Shown in pieces: positions 1 to 8,269 of a DNA stretch of 64,000 nucleotides. The notes beneath the pieces are model-generated. The model saw only the letters and a list, made by a program, of their open reading frames with translations, was not told the origin of the DNA and made no database searches. The position numbers and the translations under genes were made by a program. Within the stretch, counting starts at the first letter, position 1; each line of letters starts with the position of its first letter. The stretch comes from Bordetella genomosp. 9. Lineage in GTDB: Bacteria; Pseudomonadota; Gammaproteobacteria; Burkholderiales; Burkholderiaceae_B. The DNA is taken from positions 3,844,001 through 3,908,000 of the forward strand of contig NZ_CP021109.1 in NCBI RefSeq assembly GCF_002119725.1, read 5' to 3'.

Positions 1-1064
1 GCAGCTTGTCGATGACGTCCAGCCAGTTGATGCGCTGGTCGGCATAGCGCTGCGTCTGGATGCGCGGGTCAACCCATTCGACTTCGCCGACCTGCACCTG
101 GCGGTCCAGCGGCAGCGCATCGATGCCGCGCACGTTCAGCGCTTGCCACGCGGCCAGGTTTTCGCCGGAGGCCTCGCGCACGTCGATATCCCGCAGCGTC
201 ACGCCGCCCGTCACGCGCAGCTTCGGCGCCGCGTCCCTGGGCTGCTCGAACGCGATGCGCAGGTCGGAATCCAGCATGCCGTGCGCCAGCTTGACCGGCA
301 GCGGCACGCCCCAGGCGTCGGCCCACTTTTCCAGGTCCAGGCCGGAAAAGACGACATCCAGCGTGGACGACGGCACCACGTCGAACGGCCGCGCCGTGCC
401 GTTCAAGTCGAATGGGCTGCCATTGATGCGCGCATGGAACTTGGGCAGCACGTCGATATCCGTCGCGTAGCCGAAGTTCGAAATGAACGGCACGCCCAGG
501 GCGATTTCGTCGATGACCTGCTTGCGGCCCGTGACCTGGTCGTCCAGGGTGATGGCGCCGTTCTCCAGCCGCATATTGTTGAGCGAGAACCGGGGCAGTC
601 CCTTGTCCTCTTCCTTGGGCTCGGGCTGCGGCTCGGACGCCGCCATGGAGGCAAGCTTTTCCTGCACATCGGAGAAATTGAAATGCGCGCGGGCGTCGCG
701 CACCAGGGCCAGCCGCGGCTCGCGCAGGATCAGGAAATCCACCACCGGCGCGAACCGGTACAAAGACTTCCACGATGCGCTGACATCGGCTTGAGCCAGG
801 GAAAACAAGGGCTGCGCCCCGCCCGGCTGCGCAATGGACAAGTCATGCGCCCGCAACGTAAGCGTGAACGGATTGAAGGTGATCTTGCCGACCTGGACCT
901 CTCGGCCCAGCATTCCCGCCACATCGCGCGTCAGGGCGCGCCGCGTGAATTCGGGAACCTGCCATGCCGCCAGCGCCATCAGCAGGACTATGCATCCCAC
1001 TACATACCCCGTTATCCGCAAAAGACGCCGCGTGATTCGGATACGGGGCAAACGCAAGGGCATC
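1..1064 (-). CDS. DUF748 / AsmA-like envelope protein, 5' part (runs off the window)
   Basis: The - strand frame stays open from an ATG at 1064 to the window edge, giving 354 N-terminal residues and no stop. The start is supported by AGGAGG seven bases upstream. The protein begins with a basic stretch, then one hydrophobic segment (about residues 15-33), then a long periplasmic-looking region typical of DUF748 proteins (phrases such as LTLRAHDLSI, NFSDVQEKL, FNLNGTARPF-like). The family is related to AsmA/TamB-like envelope proteins thought to act between the two membranes. DUF748 proteins are usually over 900 residues, so most of the gene is missing here. Exact role unknown. Confidence 0.8.
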
Positions 1065-1242
1065 GAGGGACCTCCTATCAAAGTTGGCGGCATTATCGCC
1101 CCCGCGCCTGGTGGCGTCCATTATCATAGGCGCGCCGCAAGGCCCTGATGGCGGCGGTTGGCGTCGCGGCGCATCATGAATTACGGGGTGGCCGCGATTT
1201 CGTTTCAAATCTTGAACAGGCCCGGCGCACGGGCGCATCAGC

Positions 1243-1734
1243 ATGCCGAATCCGCTTCCCGCCTTGAGCCATCTCGATGAATCGGGCCAGGTCCGCATGG
1301 TCGACGTCGGCGGCAAGACCGTCACCGCCCGCGTCGCCATCGCCGCCGCCCGGGTACGCATGAACGCCACCGCCTACGGCCTGCTGACGCAGCCGGGGCA
1401 GGGCAAGGGCGAAGTGTTGAACACCGCGCGCGTGGCCGGCATGCTGGCCGCCAAGCGTTGCGCGGAATTGATCCCCCTGTGCCACAGCCTGCCGCTGTCT
1501 TTCGTGGGCGTGGACTTCGCCCTGGACGACGCCGCGCACAGCATCGATATCCGCGCGACCTGCCGCACCGATTTCCGCACCGGCGTGGAAATGGAAGCCA
1601 TGACCGCCTGCAGCGTCGCTGCGCTGACCATCTACGACATGTGCAAGGCGGCCGACAAGGGCATCGTCATCGAGCAGGTGCGCCTGGAATACAAGGCCGG
1701 CGGAAAAAGCGGGGAATGGCACGCCCAGCCCTGA
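1243..1734 (+). CDS. moaC: Cyclic pyranopterin monophosphate synthase MoaC
   Basis: 163 residues, the usual MoaC length. MoaC converts the cyclic GTP product made by MoaA into cyclic pyranopterin monophosphate, the first stable intermediate of molybdenum cofactor synthesis. Family signatures are clear: MVDVGGK near residue 18, LIPLCHSLPL near 78, MEAMTACSVAALTIYDMCKA near 117 and DKGIVIEQVRL near 138. It heads a + strand series of Moco genes, but 242 bp without a recognisable gene separate it from moaD, so it may be transcribed separately. Upstream it is divergent from the DUF748 gene. Confidence 0.95.
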   Translation: MPNPLPALSHLDESGQVRMVDVGGKTVTARVAIAAARVRMNATAYGLLTQPGQGKGEVLNTARVAGMLAAKRCAELIPLCHSLPLSFVGVDFALDDAAHSIDIRATCRTDFRTGVEMEAMTACSVAALTIYDMCKAADKGIVIEQVRLEYKAGGKSGEWHAQP

Positions 1735-1976
1735 AGGGCCGGATGCCGGGATCCGCGAGCGCGGGGCGCACGGCGAACCCGCGCAATACCGTTTCGCGGC
1801 CCTGCGCTTCAGCATCGCGCACTGCCCGACGGAGTAGAATGCTTCAGTTCCGCCGGCGCCGCCCTCATGGCTGGCGCAGCGCTTGCACCGCCGGCGCGAG
1901 GCCCTGGCCGCGCGTGCGCCGACGGCGCCGAAGCGGCGTGCGGATTGAATTCTGGCCCACGTCCCAGGGGTGCGCG

Positions 1977-2255
1977 GTGAGCGGATCGAACATAGAACCC
2001 GGCCTGAATCCGGCCATCAACATTCTGTACTTTGCGCGCGTCGCCGAACTGACCGGCCGCCGTGCCGAGCCCTGGCCGCTGCAAGGCGCCACCATCACGG
2101 GCCACGCGCTGCTGGACAGCCTGGAGCGGCGCTACCCGCAGCTGGCGCCCGCCACGCGGCTGAAACTGGCGGTCAACCAGACGCACGCCAAGCCCGGCGT
2201 CACCATCCGCGCGGGGGACGAAGTGGCCGTTTTCGAACCCGTTACCGGAGGCTGA
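1977..2255 (+). CDS. moaD: Molybdopterin synthase small subunit MoaD
   Basis: 92 residues of ubiquitin-like fold ending in Gly-Gly, the C-terminus that is adenylated and thiocarboxylated to carry sulfur into molybdopterin. The core reads INILYFARVAELTG near the N-terminus and EVAVFEPVTGG at the end. The reading frame extends far upstream, overlapping moaC out of frame, so the start must be chosen: GTG at 1977 is preceded by AGGGG with six bases of spacing and gives a normal length. moaE follows after 4 bp, consistent with an obligate MoaD-MoaE pair. Confidence 0.9.
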   Translation: MSGSNIEPGLNPAINILYFARVAELTGRRAEPWPLQGATITGHALLDSLERRYPQLAPATRLKLAVNQTHAKPGVTIRAGDEVAVFEPVTGG

Positions 2256-2259
2256 GGCC

Positions 2260-2727
2260 ATGGTCGTCGTACAGGAAGCCGACTTCGACGCGGCGGCCCT
2301 GATGGCCGAATTGCGCCGGCGCGCCGGTCCCGCCGCGGGCGCGATCGTCACCTTCACCGGCTACGTTCGCGATTTCTCCCCAGAGGAAGCAACCGAAACG
2401 CTGTTCCTCGAGCACTATCCCGGCATGTGCGAACGCGAGCTCGAGGCCATCGGCGTGCAGGCCATGTCGCGCTGGCAGGTCATCGATTTCGTCATCGCGC
2501 ACCGTGTCGGCGCGCTCTCGCGCAACGCGCAGATCGTCTTTGTCGGCGCGGCCAGCGCCCACCGCGGCGATGCCTTCCGGGCCTGTGAATACATCATCGA
2601 CGCGCTGAAGACGCGCGCGCCATTCTGGAAGCGCGAAACGCTGGCCAGCGGACGCAGCTTCTGGGTCGAACAACGTCAATCCGACCAGGACAGGACCGAT
2701 TCGTGGGACGCCGGCGCCGCCGGCTGA
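2260..2727 (+). CDS. moaE: Molybdopterin synthase catalytic subunit MoaE
   Basis: 155 residues. MoaE accepts sulfur from MoaD thiocarboxylate and inserts two sulfurs into cPMP to form molybdopterin. Typical segments: GAIVTFTGYVRDF near residue 27, LFLEHYPGM near 47, IAHRVGALS near 80, and SAHRGDAFRAC followed by KTRAPFWKRE, which contains the lysines used in catalysis. It is 4 bp downstream of moaD. The last codons (SWDAGAAG) lie in a 26-bp sequence that is imperfectly duplicated just after the gene, see the repeat at 2700-2780. Confidence 0.95.
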   Translation: MVVVQEADFDAAALMAELRRRAGPAAGAIVTFTGYVRDFSPEEATETLFLEHYPGMCERELEAIGVQAMSRWQVIDFVIAHRVGALSRNAQIVFVGAASAHRGDAFRACEYIIDALKTRAPFWKRETLASGRSFWVEQRQSDQDRTDSWDAGAAG

Positions 2728-2780
2728 TTCATGGAGACCCGGCACGGCCGGCAATTCGTGGGACGCCGGGGCGACCGGCT
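2700..2780. repeat. Imperfect 26-bp direct duplication spanning the moaE 3' end
   Basis: Positions 2700-2725 (the last codons of moaE) and 2755-2780 (the moaE-moaB spacer) match at 23 of 26 bases, 55 bp apart. The second copy ends just before the ribosome-binding site of moaB. It looks like a small local duplication; no function is evident. Confidence 0.7.
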
Positions 2781-2793
2781 TAAAGGAAAGCAG

Positions 2794-3342
2794 ATGAGCG
2801 AGCTGAAAGACGACAAGAAGGTATCACTGGCTTGCGCGGTTCTGACGGTCAGCGATACGCGCACGGCCGGCAACGACACCAGCGGCAACTGGCTGGCGGA
2901 AAACCTGGCGCGCGACGGGCACGATTGCGTGCGGCGCGACTTGGTCAAGGACAACGTTTATCTGATCCGCCGCGTGCTCAGCGACTGGATCGCCGACCCC
3001 GAAGTGCAGGTGATCCTGATTACCGGCGGCACCGGTTTTTCGCATCGCGATTGCACGCCGCAGGCCGTGACCGCCCTGCTGGACAAGGAAATCCCGGGCT
3101 TCGGCGAACTGTTCCGGCACATCTCGCACCAGGAAATCGGCAGCTCCACCATCCAGTCGCGCGCGCTGGCGGGCGTTGCCAACGACACCCTGATCTTCTG
3201 CCTGCCCGGCTCCACGAGCGCCTGCGAAACCGCCTGGAAGCACATCCTGCGCGAACAGCTGGACAGCCGCCACAAGCCGTGCAACTTCGCCTCGCATCTG
3301 AGCAAGGTGAAGGAAGCGCTGATGAAGGACCGTGGACATTGA
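2794..3342 (+). CDS. moaB: Molybdenum cofactor biosynthesis protein MoaB
   Basis: 182 residues of the MoaB/Mog family, which binds and adenylylates molybdopterin before metal insertion. Key motifs: VLTVSDTRT near residue 16, VILITGGTGFSHRD near 74 and FCLPGST near 138. The open frame reaches back to 2731, but ATG 2794 is preferred because AAAGGAAAG lies just upstream and family alignments begin shortly before the VLTVSD segment. It overlaps or abuts moeA, which performs the next step, so the two are probably translationally coupled. Confidence 0.92.
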   Translation: MSELKDDKKVSLACAVLTVSDTRTAGNDTSGNWLAENLARDGHDCVRRDLVKDNVYLIRRVLSDWIADPEVQVILITGGTGFSHRDCTPQAVTALLDKEIPGFGELFRHISHQEIGSSTIQSRALAGVANDTLIFCLPGSTSACETAWKHILREQLDSRHKPCNFASHLSKVKEALMKDRGH

Positions 3343-3343
3343 G

Positions 3344-4549
3344 ATGCTGGAATTCGACGACGCCCAGACGCGCCTGGCCAACGGCGCACCCCTGCCCACC
3401 GCGGCCGTGGACCTGCCGCTGCGCGACGCCATGGGGCTGGTGCTGGCCCGGGACCTGACCGCAACGCTGGATCTGCCCCCGGCCGACAACAGCGCGATGG
3501 ATGGTTATGCCCTGCGCCATGCCGACTTCCGCGACGGCGCGCGGTTGCCGATCGGCCAGGTCGTCTATGCCGGACAGGCGCCCGCCCCCCTGAAGCCGGG
3601 CCATGCCGCCCGCCTGTTCACGGGCAGCCTGCTGCCGCCGGGTGCGGATACCGTAGTGATGCAGGAGGACACCCGCGAGGCGGATGGTCACGTGGAGATC
3701 CTGCAGCCGCCGCGTCCGGGTCAGCACGTGCGCCGCCGGGGCGAAGACACCGCCGCCGGCACGCCCCTGCTGCCGGCCGGCACACGGATCGGCCCCGCGC
3801 AGATCGCCCTGCTCGCCTCGCAAGGCGTCGCGCGCATCCCCGTGCACCCGGCCGTGCGGGTCGGTATCCTGACCACCGGCGATGAACTGGTCGAGCCGGG
3901 CGCGCCGCGCGCGAGCCACCAGATCTACAACTCCAATGGCGCGATGCTGGCCGCGCTGGTCGAGAACATGGGCGCACGTGCCGAACAGGTGCTGCACGCG
4001 GCGGACAATGAAGCCGCGCTGAAGTCGGCCTTCCAGACGCTGACGCGGGAGTGCGACCTGGTCGTCAGCATCGGCGGCGTATCGGTGGGCGACAAGGACC
4101 TGGTCAAGCCCGTCCTGGAGAGCCTGGGCGCGTCGCTGGACCTCTGGCGCGTGCGCATGAAGCCGGGCAAACCGGTTGCGATGGCGCACGTCGAGGGCAA
4201 GCCCATCGTCTGCCTGCCCGGCAATCCGGTATCGGCCTTCGCGGTCTTCGCCGTGCTGGTCTCGCCGCTGCTGCGGCGCATGCAGGGCCGGCGCGATCTT
4301 TTCCCGCAGGTCAGCCACCTGGCGCTGCGCACCGAGACGCCGCGTCAGGATAGCCGCGAGGAATTCCTGCGTGTGCGCCGTATCGTGAACGCGGGCGGCG
4401 TGGGTGAACTGCATGCCTTCGAAAAGCAGGGGTCCGGCGTCGTGAGCTCCCTGCCCTGGGCCACCGGGCTGGCCCGCATCCCCACCGGCCGCGCCGTCTA
4501 CGATGGCGAAAAAGTCGCCTATTACGACTTCCAGCACTGGTTGTCCTGA
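3344..4549 (+). CDS. moeA: Molybdopterin molybdenumtransferase MoeA
   Basis: 401 residues (E. coli MoeA is 411). MoeA inserts molybdate into adenylylated molybdopterin. The MoeA layout is complete: N-terminal PADNSAMDGYAL near residue 45, GAD-TVVMQED near 98, VGILTTGDELVEPG near 172, the MoCF-binding SIGGVSVGDKD near 238 and PGKPVAMA near 270 with LPGNPVSAF. A GTG at 3332 in the same frame would overlap moaB by 11 bp; ATG 3344 starts 1 bp after the moaB stop and is chosen, though neither has a strong ribosome-binding site. The 3' end overlaps the convergent mobA by 28 bp. Confidence 0.93.
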   Translation: MLEFDDAQTRLANGAPLPTAAVDLPLRDAMGLVLARDLTATLDLPPADNSAMDGYALRHADFRDGARLPIGQVVYAGQAPAPLKPGHAARLFTGSLLPPGADTVVMQEDTREADGHVEILQPPRPGQHVRRRGEDTAAGTPLLPAGTRIGPAQIALLASQGVARIPVHPAVRVGILTTGDELVEPGAPRASHQIYNSNGAMLAALVENMGARAEQVLHAADNEAALKSAFQTLTRECDLVVSIGGVSVGDKDLVKPVLESLGASLDLWRVRMKPGKPVAMAHVEGKPIVCLPGNPVSAFAVFAVLVSPLLRRMQGRRDLFPQVSHLALRTETPRQDSREEFLRVRRIVNAGGVGELHAFEKQGSGVVSSLPWATGLARIPTGRAVYDGEKVAYYDFQHWLS

Positions 4550-5178
4550 CCGCGAGCCGCGATCAGGTCGCCCGGCGTGTTCACGTTCATGAACGCGCCG
4601 GGCGCATCGTCGAAAGGCACTTCCACGCAGCCGGCACGCGTTTGCCATGCCTCGACCTTGCGTCCGCCCGAAGCCAGGAAATCAAGAAGATCGGGCAGCA
4701 GCGCGCGCGGCAGCAACATGCAGACTGCCTGCCTGCGTCCCCCCGCGCTTGCCACGGCGATGCGCGGCGCGGTATCGGGGTCGGCATCCGAATGGGTATC
4801 GCCACGCGCGTTTTCCCATGACCGCGCCAGGCCTTGGGCCAGCCGCGACACCAGATCCGGCGGCAGGAACGGCGTATCGCACGGCACGGTGGCGATCCAT
4901 GGCAGCGTCGCGGCGGACAGGCCCGCCGCCACCCCGGCCAGCGGCCCCTGCCATCCGGCATGCGCCGGCATGTCGGCCACGACCCGCCCGTATTCGGCGT
5001 AGCGGTCGGCATTCCGATTGGCGCTGACCCAGATGGCGCCGACCTGCGGGGCCAGGCGGGCCCGGACGTGCGCCACCAGCGGACGGCCGTCCAGCGGCAC
5101 CAGTCCCTTGTCGACGTCCCCCATGCGGGCGCCGCGGCCCCCGGCCAGGATCAGACCGCCGATTTCCGCTGCCTTCAC
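4522..5178 (-). CDS. mobA: Molybdenum cofactor guanylyltransferase MobA
   Basis: 218 residues. MobA joins GMP to Mo-molybdopterin, giving the guanine dinucleotide form used by DMSO-reductase-family enzymes such as the formate dehydrogenase encoded to the right. Signature of the nucleotidyltransferase fold: GLILAGGRGARMG-DKGL at residues 7-25, PCDTPFLP near 105, and NVNTPGDL at the C-terminus. The start is GTG 5178; the same frame is open further upstream into moaA, but this start puts the LILAGG motif at the usual distance from the N-terminus. It lies 17 bp after moaA in the same direction and is likely co-transcribed with it. Confidence 0.92.
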   Translation of the reverse strand: MKAAEIGGLILAGGRGARMGDVDKGLVPLDGRPLVAHVRARLAPQVGAIWVSANRNADRYAEYGRVVADMPAHAGWQGPLAGVAAGLSAATLPWIATVPCDTPFLPPDLVSRLAQGLARSWENARGDTHSDADPDTAPRIAVASAGGRRQAVCMLLPRALLPDLLDFLASGGRKVEAWQTRAGCVEVPFDDAPGAFMNVNTPGDLIAARGQDNQCWKS

Positions 5179-5195
5179 AGTCTGCGCTCCCGGCC

Positions 5196-6311
5196 CTAGC
5201 CGCCGATGTAGCTCATTTCGATTTTTGGCTCGGCCTGCGCGTCGCGGGTCGCGAGCACCCGCCGCTCGGAATAGTTGTCGGCGCGGCCGGACCAGATGCC
5301 GGCGATCGCCGCGGCCAGGCCTTCGTCGTCCGCGCCGCCGCGGATCAGGGCGCGCAGATCGTAGCCGCGGCTGGCGAACAGGCAAAGGAACAGACGCCCC
5401 TCCGGCGACAGCCGCGCCCGCGTACAGCCTTCGCAGAAGGCGTGCGTGACGCTGGAGATGACGCCGATTTCGCCCGCGCCGTCCGCGTAGGCCCAGCGTT
5501 CGGCGACTCGCCCCATGGTTTCGGTTTCCAGCGGCGTCAGCGGATGCTCGGCGCCGATGCGGGCCAGCACTTCGGCGCTGGGCAGCACTTCCGCCATGTT
5601 CCAGCCGTTGGTGCTGCCCACGTCCATGTACTCGATGAAGCGCAGGATGTGGCCCGTTCCGCGGAAATGCCGCGCCATGGGCAGGATCTGGTCGTCGTTC
5701 ATGCCGCGCCGCACGACCATGTTGACCTTGACCGGGGCCAGGCCGGCTTGCGCCGCCGCATCGATGCCGCGCAGGACTTCCGCCACGGGAAAGTCGGTAT
5801 CGCTCATGCGCGCGAACAGGGCGGGATCCAGCGCGTCCATGCTGACGGTCACGCGCGTCAGGCCGGCGGCCTTCAGCGCGGCGGCCTTGCGCGCCAGCAG
5901 GCTGCCGTTGGTCGTCAAGGTCAATTCCAGCGGTTGGCCATCCGGCGTACGCAGCGCCGCCAGCATGCCGACCAGCGCTTCGATATTCTTGCGCAGCAGC
6001 GGCTCGCCGCCCGTCAGGCGGATCTTGCGCACTCCCAGCCGCGCGAACACGGCGGCGGTGCGCGCAATTTCCTCGAAGGAAAGCAGTTGCGCGTGCGGCA
6101 GGAACACATGGTTGCTGTCGAAGGTATCGCGCGGCATGCAATACGTGCAGCGGAAGTTGCAGCGGTCTGTGACCGAGATGCGCAAATCGCGCAGCGGACG
6201 GCCGCGCGCGTCGGTGGCCGCCTGACCGGGCGCCGGCAGGCTCGCCGCGCCGGCAATGCCGTCGGCCGTGCCGGGCGCGCGCTGATCGGTCAGGAAGATC
6301 ACTTTCGACAT
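5196..6311 (-). CDS. moaA: GTP 3',8-cyclase MoaA (radical SAM)
   Basis: 371 residues. MoaA starts Moco synthesis by radical-SAM rearrangement of GTP. The N-terminal [4Fe-4S] motif CNFRCTYC is at about residues 51-58, the SAM-binding TGGEPLLR near 100, and the C-terminal second cluster appears in FCEGCTRAR. The protein ends in Gly-Gly, needed for activity in this family. The ATG at 6311 has GGAG nine bases upstream. The 40-residue N-terminal lead before [10 protein letters not shown] is longer than in E. coli MoaA. It sits between fdsR (37 bp upstream) and mobA, all on -. Confidence 0.96.
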   Translation of the reverse strand: MSKVIFLTDQRAPGTADGIAGAASLPAPGQAATDARGRPLRDLRISVTDRCNFRCTYCMPRDTFDSNHVFLPHAQLLSFEEIARTAAVFARLGVRKIRLTGGEPLLRKNIEALVGMLAALRTPDGQPLELTLTTNGSLLARKAAALKAAGLTRVTVSMDALDPALFARMSDTDFPVAEVLRGIDAAAQAGLAPVKVNMVVRRGMNDDQILPMARHFRGTGHILRFIEYMDVGSTNGWNMAEVLPSAEVLARIGAEHPLTPLETETMGRVAERWAYADGAGEIGVISSVTHAFCEGCTRARLSPEGRLFLCLFASRGYDLRALIRGGADDEGLAAAIAGIWSGRADNYSERRVLATRDAQAEPKIEMSYIGG

Positions 6312-6348
6312 GGTGTCTCCATCATAGCGCCATCCCCATCCCCGGCGA

Positions 6349-7431
6349 TCAGCCGAACGCCTCGCTCACGGTCTGGATGCGGCCCGTCTCGGTGGCGTCG
6401 TATCCCACCAGCTGTCCCACATAACCCTTGTAGTCGGCGCCGCGCATGATGGCGAGCAAGGCCTGCATCGCGGGCTGCTCCAACGCGGTCTTGCGGATCG
6501 CGAAGAAATAGCGCTCGCGCGCCAGCAGGATGAAATCCAGGCCGAAACGGTGCGCCGCCGTTTCCACGCCGATGCCGGCATCGGCCATGCCGCTTGCGAT
6601 ATGGGCGGCCACGGCCATGTGCGTGAACTCGCTGTTCTCGTAGCCGTGCACGCGGGTCACCGGAATGCCGAGCTGCTTGAGCATCAGTTCGACCAGGTGC
6701 CGGGTGCTGGAGCCGATCTGGCGGTTTACGAAACGCACGTCTGCGCGAGCCAGGTCGGCCACCCCGTGGATCTTCTTGGGATTGCCGGCCGTCACGAACA
6801 GGCCGGTATTGCGCACCGCCAGATGAATCAGCAGATGTTCCGAAGGATTCAGCCATTGCGAGTAGTGCCGCAGCATGGCTGGCTCGAAGTCGCCTTGCGG
6901 CACCTGGAAACCCGCCAGGTCGCACTCGCCGGCATCGAGCGAGGCAAGCGCTTCGGTGCCGGTCCGATAGCGCAATTCCAGTCCGGGCCGGCGGTCGCTC
7001 ATGTGCTGCATCAGCGCTTCCACGGCAAAGCCATGGCTGGCGTGCAGCCGCAGGTGGGGCCCGCTTTCGGGCAGCAGCCGCTCCAGGTCTTCCTGCAGCT
7101 CGGAGGCCAGGCTGTCCAGCATGGGCATCAGGCGCGCCTCGATGCGGCGGTTGGCCCACAGCAGCCGCTGTGCGAAGGGCGAAAGCTCGGTCCCCTGCCG
7201 CCGCCGCGTGACCAGCAGCGGCGTCCCGAACACCGTTTCGAAATGGCGCAATATGCCCCATGCATGCCGGTACGACACCCCGCACGCCCGGCACGCGCCC
7301 GCGATATGCCCTACGGCGTCGATGGCGGACAGCAGCGCCAGCACTTCCTGCAGCGGCACGCCGTCATGGCGCTCGTCGTGCATCAGCCACCACCCCGGCC
7401 GCAACGCAATGCGGAATCCGCCCGCGCTCAT
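6349..7431 (-). CDS. fdsR: ModE/LysR-like transcriptional regulator, probable FdsR
   Basis: 360 residues. A winged helix-turn-helix of the ModE/LysR type covers about residues 28-95 ([22 protein letters not shown] then WGILRHFE). Residues 120-345 form a PBP-like ligand domain ([41 protein letters not shown]), as in regulators that pair a ModE-like DNA-binding domain with a periplasmic-binding-protein fold. It is divergent from fdsGBA, the place held by fdsR in Cupriavidus, where FdsR controls the fds operon; that parallel is the reason for the symbol. The gene reads on into moaA and mobA, so it could also set Moco supply. The ligand, perhaps formate or molybdate, is not shown by the sequence. 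Confidence 0.75.
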   Translation of the reverse strand: MSAGGFRIALRPGWWLMHDERHDGVPLQEVLALLSAIDAVGHIAGACRACGVSYRHAWGILRHFETVFGTPLLVTRRRQGTELSPFAQRLLWANRRIEARLMPMLDSLASELQEDLERLLPESGPHLRLHASHGFAVEALMQHMSDRRPGLELRYRTGTEALASLDAGECDLAGFQVPQGDFEPAMLRHYSQWLNPSEHLLIHLAVRNTGLFVTAGNPKKIHGVADLARADVRFVNRQIGSSTRHLVELMLKQLGIPVTRVHGYENSEFTHMAVAAHIASGMADAGIGVETAAHRFGLDFILLARERYFFAIRKTALEQPAMQALLAIMRGADYKGYVGQLVGYDATETGRIQTVSEAFG

Positions 7432-7551
7432 GCCTCACTTCTCCGATTGCGGCGCAGCCTGCACTTACCTGCAATTCTTTTCATATTGAACCCCTCTACT
7501 TTCAGTGTTAGCGTGCCGCCCAAGAGACGACGGCGCCAATAGGGCCATCCA

Positions 7552-7575
7552 TATTATGTTCCAAAAAACATATTA
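7552..7575. promoter_or_regulatory. Dyad in the fdsR-fdsG intergenic region, candidate FdsR operator
   Basis: Nine-base half-sites TATTATGTT and AACATATTA flank the 6-bp spacer CCAAAA, with one mismatch between arms. It is the only AT-rich dyad in the 283-bp divergent spacer between fdsR and fdsG and resembles the general TATA-rich dyads bound by ModE-type proteins. Assignment to FdsR is inference. Confidence 0.5.
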
Positions 7576-7616
7576 AGGAGCTCGGCGCACAAAGGTAAGC
7601 AGTCGCCACCGAAGCG

Positions 7617-7688
7617 GCGCAGCGGATCCGGCCCCGCCGGCCCGCCAGCTTCGCCCCCTGGAGGGCAAAGCGCGCAGCGCTTCGGCGG
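7617..7688 (-). repeat. GC-rich intergenic repeat, inverted copy
   Basis: About 70 bp that, read on the - strand, matches 12771-12837 closely: shared blocks include CCGAAGCGCTG, AGGGGGCGA, GCTGGCGG and GCCGGATCCGC. It lies between the candidate operator and the ribosome-binding site of fdsG, so it is probably in the fds 5' untranslated region and could fold into a hairpin. Confidence 0.7.
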
Positions 7689-7714
7689 CGATCCGGCTAT
7701 CTACAGGAGTGACC

Positions 7715-8269
7715 ATGCGAGAAGGCCAAGCCAGGGCGGACCTGGCATCGAATGCAGGCGCCCGCGGAGGAGAACTGGCGCACGAGATCGCGGCGCAGTC
7801 CGATCATCCCGCCATCGCGGCGGCCGCGCGCGCGGTCGCCGCGCACAAAAACATGCCGGGCGCGCTTCTGCCCATCCTGCACGCCGTGCAGCGCGAGCTG
7901 GGCTGTATCCCGCCCGAGGCCGTGGCGCCTATCGCGGAAGCCCTGAACCTATCGCGCGCCGAAGTGCATGGCGTGATCACGTTCTACCCGCTGTTCCGGC
8001 AAACGCCGCCGGGCCGGCATGTAGTGGAAGTGTGCCGCGCCGAATCCTGTCAGGCCATGGGCGGCGAACGCATTGCCGACCATGCGCGCCAGAAGCTCGG
8101 CTGCGATTTCCACGCGACCAGCAGCGATGGCGCGTTCACGCTCGAACCGGTCTATTGCCTGGGCCTGTGCGCGCAATCGCCGGCCATGCTTGTGGACGGC
8201 GTGCCCTACGCGCGCCTGACGCCGCAGCGCTTCGATACCATCCTTGGCTATGTGAAGGAGGCGTCATGA
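7715..8269 (+). CDS. fdsG: NAD-dependent formate dehydrogenase gamma subunit (NuoE-like)
   Basis: 184 residues. This 24-kDa-type thioredoxin-fold subunit carries one [2Fe-2S] cluster and belongs to the diaphorase part of soluble NAD-linked formate dehydrogenase. Ligands are visible as CRAESC near residue 111 and CLGLC near 151. The N-terminal helical region includes ALLPILHAVQRELGCIP, conserved in NuoE. ATG 7715 is chosen over the in-frame GTG 7709 because CAGGAG sits five bases before it. The stop overlaps the fdsB start (ATGA), indicating coupled translation. Confidence 0.92.
   Translation: MREGQARADLASNAGARGGELAHEIAAQSDHPAIAAAARAVAAHKNMPGALLPILHAVQRELGCIPPEAVAPIAEALNLSRAEVHGVITFYPLFRQTPPGRHVVEVCRAESCQAMGGERIADHARQKLGCDFHATSSDGAFTLEPVYCLGLCAQSPAMLVDGVPYARLTPQRFDTILGYVKEAS

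Noticed and set aside
1065..1242. Moco riboswitch upstream of moaC
   Set aside because: I could not trace the conserved stems of the Moco motif in this spacer or upstream of moaA; without a covariance search no call is justified.
1735..1976. An additional small gene between moaC and moaD
   Set aside because: The only long frame is an extension of the moaD frame running back across moaC; no independent start or homology is seen.
3020..4648. 542-codon open frame antisense to moaB and moeA
   Set aside because: Same codon-bias effect; both sense genes carry all family motifs.
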